Source: Leifsonia aquatica H1aii (GTDB lineage: Bacteria; Actinomycetota; Actinomycetes; Actinomycetales; Microbacteriaceae). Taken from it: a stretch of 64,000 bases of DNA. A program made the position numbers and the translations under genes. Shown here piece after piece: positions 61,231 through 64,000 of this stretch (its first letter is position 1; the number at the start of each line of letters is the position of its first letter). The notes beneath the pieces were generated by a model. The model was not told where the DNA came from, did not search any database, and worked only from the letters and a program-made list of their open reading frames with translations. Where the stretch lies: positions 37,369 to 101,368 of the forward strand of contig NZ_AYMR01000013.1 of assembly GCF_000633535.1 (NCBI RefSeq). Reading direction: 5' to 3'.

Positions 61231-62652
61231 TCAGCCCTCGGCCCAGGCGGGGTAGCGCACGGGGGAGGTCTGGAGGCCGATCCACTGCCGGCGGGTGAAG
61301 CCGGCGAGCTGCCCCTCGCCGCCGTGGCGGGCGTACCCGTCGTTCACGTGCACCTCGTTGCTCTGCACCCGCTCCGCGAAAGCGAGCCCGCGCATCGGGT
61401 CGCCGGTGAAGACGGAGTTCATGAGCGTGCGGTGCCGATTGACGAGGGCGAGCGCCTCCGCCTCGGAATCGACGACGGTGATGGGCATCACCGGGCCGAA
61501 GATCTCCTCGGTGAACACGGGCATCTCCGGGGTGACCCCGGTGAGCACGGTCGGGCGGTGGAAGAGGCCGTCGTGGGTGCCGCCCGTCGCGACCGTCGCA
61601 CCGGCGGCGATCGAGGGGGCGACGAGACCATCGGCGAAGCGGCGCAGCTGGGTCTCGCTGATGATCGGGCCGAGGTCGACCTCCTCGCGGAGCGGGTCTC
61701 CGACGCGGAGGGCGCGCACGCGCTCGACGACGGCCTCGGTGAACGCGTCCGCGACCTCCCGCTGCACGATGTGCCGGCCGGCGCTGATGCAGGTCTGCCC
61801 CTGGTACCAGAGCGCCGACCACACCGCGCAGCTGGCCGCCTGGTCGATGTCGGCGTCGTCGAGCACGACGAACGCGTTGTCGCCGCCGAGCTCGGTGGCG
61901 ACCGGGGTGAAGGTGCGGGCGGCGAAGTTGGCGATCTGGTGGCCGACCTCGAACGAGCCGGTGAAGTGGATGAGGTTCAGGCCCGGGTGCTCGCTGAGCG
62001 TCCGTCCGGTGGTCGGCCCGTCTCCCGGGACGACCGCGAAGACACCGGCGGGGACGCCCGCCGCGAGTGCGGCTTCGGCCAGGATCTGGCCTCCCGCGAC
62101 CGGCGTGAGCTCCGCCGGCTTGAGCACGACGGCGTTGCCGTAGGCGAGTCCCGGTGCGAGGGCGCGCATCGCGAGGCTCATCGGGTAGTTCCAGGGGACG
62201 ATCAGCCCGATGACGCCGAGCGGCACGGCACGCGAGAGCGACAGCTTGCCCTGCTTGTACGGCGGGAGGATGCTGCCCGCGTTCTCGGTCAGCTGGGTCG
62301 CGGAGTTGTTCAGCTGGGTGATCGACTGGCCGAGCTCCTCCTCCGCTTTCTCGAGCGTGCCACCGGTCTCACGGATGAGCAGCGTGAGCAGCTCGTCCCG
62401 CCGGTTCTCCAGCTCCTCGGCGAAGCGGCGGATGATGGCAGAACGGGTGTTGGCGTCGACGTCCGCCCACCCAGGCTGGGCGCGGCGCGCCGCCTCGACG
62501 GCGCGGTCGACCTGGGCCGGGGACGCGTTGCCGTAGCTGGCGAACGGGACGCCGGCCGCTTTGTCGAGCACGGGGAGGCCGTCGCCGGCCTCGGGTCGCT
62601 CGAACCGGCCGTCGATGAACACCTGGACGTCGTAGTCGCGCAGTTCGCGCAT
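61231..62652 (-). CDS. NAD-dependent aldehyde dehydrogenase (locus C)
   Basis: 473 aa. Catalytic C288 in GQTCISAGR and general base E254 in ATELGGDNAF; PWNYPMSLAMRAL in the cofactor domain. Resembles the broad benzaldehyde/betaine-type group, not the short succinate-semialdehyde type in locus B. ATG 62652 is chosen because AGGAGG lies 9 nt upstream. It oxidises an aldehyde from the imported carbohydrate (inference). Confidence 0.9.
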   Translation of the reverse strand: MRELRDYDVQVFIDGRFERPEAGDGLPVLDKAAGVPFASYGNASPAQVDRAVEAARRAQPGWADVDANTRSAIIRRFAEELENRRDELLTLLIRETGGTLEKAEEELGQSITQLNNSATQLTENAGSILPPYKQGKLSLSRAVPLGVIGLIVPWNYPMSLAMRALAPGLAYGNAVVLKPAELTPVAGGQILAEAALAAGVPAGVFAVVPGDGPTTGRTLSEHPGLNLIHFTGSFEVGHQIANFAARTFTPVATELGGDNAFVVLDDADIDQAASCAVWSALWYQGQTCISAGRHIVQREVADAFTEAVVERVRALRVGDPLREEVDLGPIISETQLRRFADGLVAPSIAAGATVATGGTHDGLFHRPTVLTGVTPEMPVFTEEIFGPVMPITVVDSEAEALALVNRHRTLMNSVFTGDPMRGLAFAERVQSNEVHVNDGYARHGGEGQLAGFTRRQWIGLQTSPVRYPAWAEG

Positions 62653-62704
62653 GGTGGGTGCCTCCTGGGCGGGCGAAGGGGACGGGCTGGGTACGGTGAC
62701 AGTC

Positions 62705-63715
62705 TCAGGCAACGGCGATCAGAGCTTCCTTCGTGACGGGATGTTCGGCCGGCTCGCCCGCAGCGAAGCGTTCGACCTCGTGCAGGGCGCACTCGCCGAG
62801 GCGCCGCAGCTCGGTGCCGAGCGCGCCGGCGACGTGCGGGGTGAGGACGACGCCGGGCAGGGTCCGCAGCGGGTGGTCGGCGGGGAGCGGTTCGGGGTCG
62901 GTGACATCGAGCACGGCGCGCAGGCCGCGGTCGCGCACGGCGGCGGTGAGGGCCTCCTGCTCGACGATCGGCGCGCGGGCGGTGTTGATGAGCGTGGCGC
63001 CGTCGGGGAGGAGTGCGAGCTGCGCCGCGCCGATCATCCCGACCGTCTCGGGCAGCAGCGGAGCGTGCACGCTGACGATCGAGGAGCGCTCGAACAGCTC
63101 GTCGAGACCGACGCGGCTGGCGCGGCGGAGCACGGGGTCGCCCGCGGCGAGGTAGGGGTCGTAGAGCAGCACGTCGATGTCGAACGGCTCCAGCAGCTCG
63201 ATCACCCGGCGGCCCACGCGGGAGGCGCCGACGATGCCGACGGTGCGGCCGAAGTTGCCGATCGCCGGGTCGGGCTCGTGGGCGTAGACCTGCGGATCGG
63301 CCGCGTAGCCGCGGATGTAGTCCGGGACCCGCTTGCCGGCCAGCAGGATCATCGCGAGCGTGTACTCCGCGACCGGGTAAGCGTTGGCGCTCGCCGCACT
63401 GGTGACCAGCACGCCGCGCTCCCAGACCACGTCGTCGATGTGGCCCTTGACCGTGCCGGCGGCGTGGACGATCGCGCGCAGCCGGGGCATCCGGTCGAGC
63501 TCGGCGGCGCCGATGCGAGGAGCGCCCCAGCCGGTGATGAGGACCTCCACGGTGTCGAGGAGGCCGGCCGGGGCGGCGGCGAAATCGGTGATGGTGAGGC
63601 CCGGGTCGAGCTCGGCGGAGCGGACGAGCGCCGCCAGGTGGTCGGCGCCGAACAGCAGCTCGGGCAGGTCCGGCCGCATGGCGAACGCGGCGACGGGCGT
63701 GCGTCGTGCTGTCAT
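62705..63715 (-). CDS. D-2-hydroxyacid dehydrogenase family protein (locus C)
   Basis: 336 aa. NAD-binding motif GIVGASRVGRRV (GxGxxG with Ala in the second place) and the catalytic Arg (NTARAP), Glu (DPEPLP) and His (TPHVAG). It interconverts a 2-hydroxy acid and a 2-keto acid. First gene of the operon, preceded by GAGGAG and by the LacI-type operator, so it is probably the first to be induced by the imported sugar acid or sugar. Confidence 0.88.
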   Translation of the reverse strand: MTARRTPVAAFAMRPDLPELLFGADHLAALVRSAELDPGLTITDFAAAPAGLLDTVEVLITGWGAPRIGAAELDRMPRLRAIVHAAGTVKGHIDDVVWERGVLVTSAASANAYPVAEYTLAMILLAGKRVPDYIRGYAADPQVYAHEPDPAIGNFGRTVGIVGASRVGRRVIELLEPFDIDVLLYDPYLAAGDPVLRRASRVGLDELFERSSIVSVHAPLLPETVGMIGAAQLALLPDGATLINTARAPIVEQEALTAAVRDRGLRAVLDVTDPEPLPADHPLRTLPGVVLTPHVAGALGTELRRLGECALHEVERFAAGEPAEHPVTKEALIAVA

Positions 63716-63741
63716 CGTCGACTCCTCGGGTGGGGCGGATT

Positions 63742-63797
63742 GCGCATTCCCAGAATGCGCATTCCCGAGTATGCGTCCGCCGATCCCCGTTCGTCAA
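63742..63797 (-). promoter_or_regulatory. Promoter and double LacI-type operator of the locus C import operon
   Basis: Minus-strand -35 TTGACG (63792-63797) and -10 CATACT (63768-63773) are 18 bp apart. Just downstream lie overlapping palindromes: GCGCATTC-N3-GAATGCGC (63742-63760) and the 12-bp perfect GAATGCGCATTC (63753-63764), with the central CG expected for LacI proteins. TGCGCATTCC recurs before the first LacI gene of locus C. The position over the start site fits repression. Confidence 0.72.
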
Positions 63798-63799
63798 GA

Positions 63800-64000
63800 A
63801 GAACTTCGGGAGGCGCTCTCGGGCCTCCGCCTCGTGGTCGCGACTCGCCGCGCGGGAGCGCGCACACGGCGCGTCATGACCACTCGACGTGGAGCTGGAG
63901 CTGCCAGGCGAGCGATTGGTCGCGACATGCCGTCCGGGTGTGGCTGCCGGCGGCGTGTCGTGACAACTCGATGAGCGGGGGTGGAGTGGGCGGAGTGGGG
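63800..64000. repeat. Intergenic region with family 2 palindrome units
   Basis: No gene is supported. Four related words alternate in orientation: TGGTCGCGACTCGCCG (63836), GGCGCGTCATGACCACT (63868), TTGGTCGCGACATGCCG (about 63917) and GCGGCGTGTCGTGACAACT (63950). They are variants of the GGCATGTCGTGACC unit seen near 57.5-57.8 kb. Confidence 0.6.

Noticed and set aside
61112..61822. Extended N-terminus of the locus C binding protein
   Set aside because: It would read the decamer repeats as PHRPHR-type peptide and overlap the aldehyde dehydrogenase. The signal peptide starts at 61102-61111.

Overview
The window is high-GC DNA with many GTG starts, tightly overlapping operons (ATGA/GTGA junctions) and many start codons placed 6-7 nt after a TANNNT hexamer, as expected for leaderless mRNA. 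Together with the gene content (MntR, cystathionine beta-synthase followed by MetB, a YbdK-type ligase, GntR/UTRA and LacI regulators, a permease-ATPase fusion of the Dpp type) this points to an actinobacterium, most likely a member of Microbacteriaceae. The genus cannot be fixed from the sequence. No rRNA, tRNA, CRISPR array, integrase or transposase was seen.

Layout. 1-4.5 kb: end of an Nramp Mn transporter, a short-repeat spacer, MntR, and the transsulfuration pair cbs-metB. 4.6-8 kb: a HEAT-like gene broken at a GGCT repeat, a YbdK-type ligase, three small unknown genes and a cold-shock protein. 8-16 kb: a lipid-linked-sugar glycosyltransferase pair, an amino-acid permease, a LacI regulator, and SoxR divergent from an MFS efflux pump with a textbook SoxR box. 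16-24.4 kb: an intracellular GH9 enzyme, TetR divergent from an NCS1 permease-amidohydrolase operon, an APC permease and a zinc-type dehydrogenase.

24.6-35.7 kb (locus A): one long operon with a Gfo/Idh/MocA dehydrogenase, two ThuA-like proteins, a complete oligopeptide-type ABC importer (one permease fused to one ATPase), a TIM-barrel sugar isomerase-like protein, an SDR and a GntR/UTRA regulator. 35.8-39.7 kb: an M20 dipeptidase, a Dcu dicarboxylate carrier, a secreted B-lectin and an SDR remnant. 39.8-55.3 kb (locus B): a second oligopeptide-type importer, divergent from an operon with two Gfo/Idh/MocA dehydrogenases, a GntR/UTRA paralogue, a copper amine oxidase, a TIM-barrel isomerase-like protein, a SIS-domain protein with the catalytic Glu/His pair of FrlB/GlmS, a BadF-type sugar kinase, an aldehyde dehydrogenase and a small membrane protein. 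55.4-63.8 kb (locus C): two LacI regulators convergent with a carbohydrate ABC importer plus aldehyde and D-2-hydroxyacid dehydrogenase operon. A palindromic operator is shared by the first LacI gene and that operon.

The most interesting content is the pair A/B. Both loci look like import followed by oxidative processing of sugar-containing molecules. The gene set of B (sugar kinase, SIS deglycase/isomerase, amine oxidase, aldehyde dehydrogenase) suggests use of a sugar-amine conjugate; this is inference. The window also carries three families of dispersed intergenic palindromes, matching 14-bp stem-loops behind both oligopeptide-type binding-protein genes, a tandem duplication that created a 31-codon leader cistron, and a simple-sequence frameshift.
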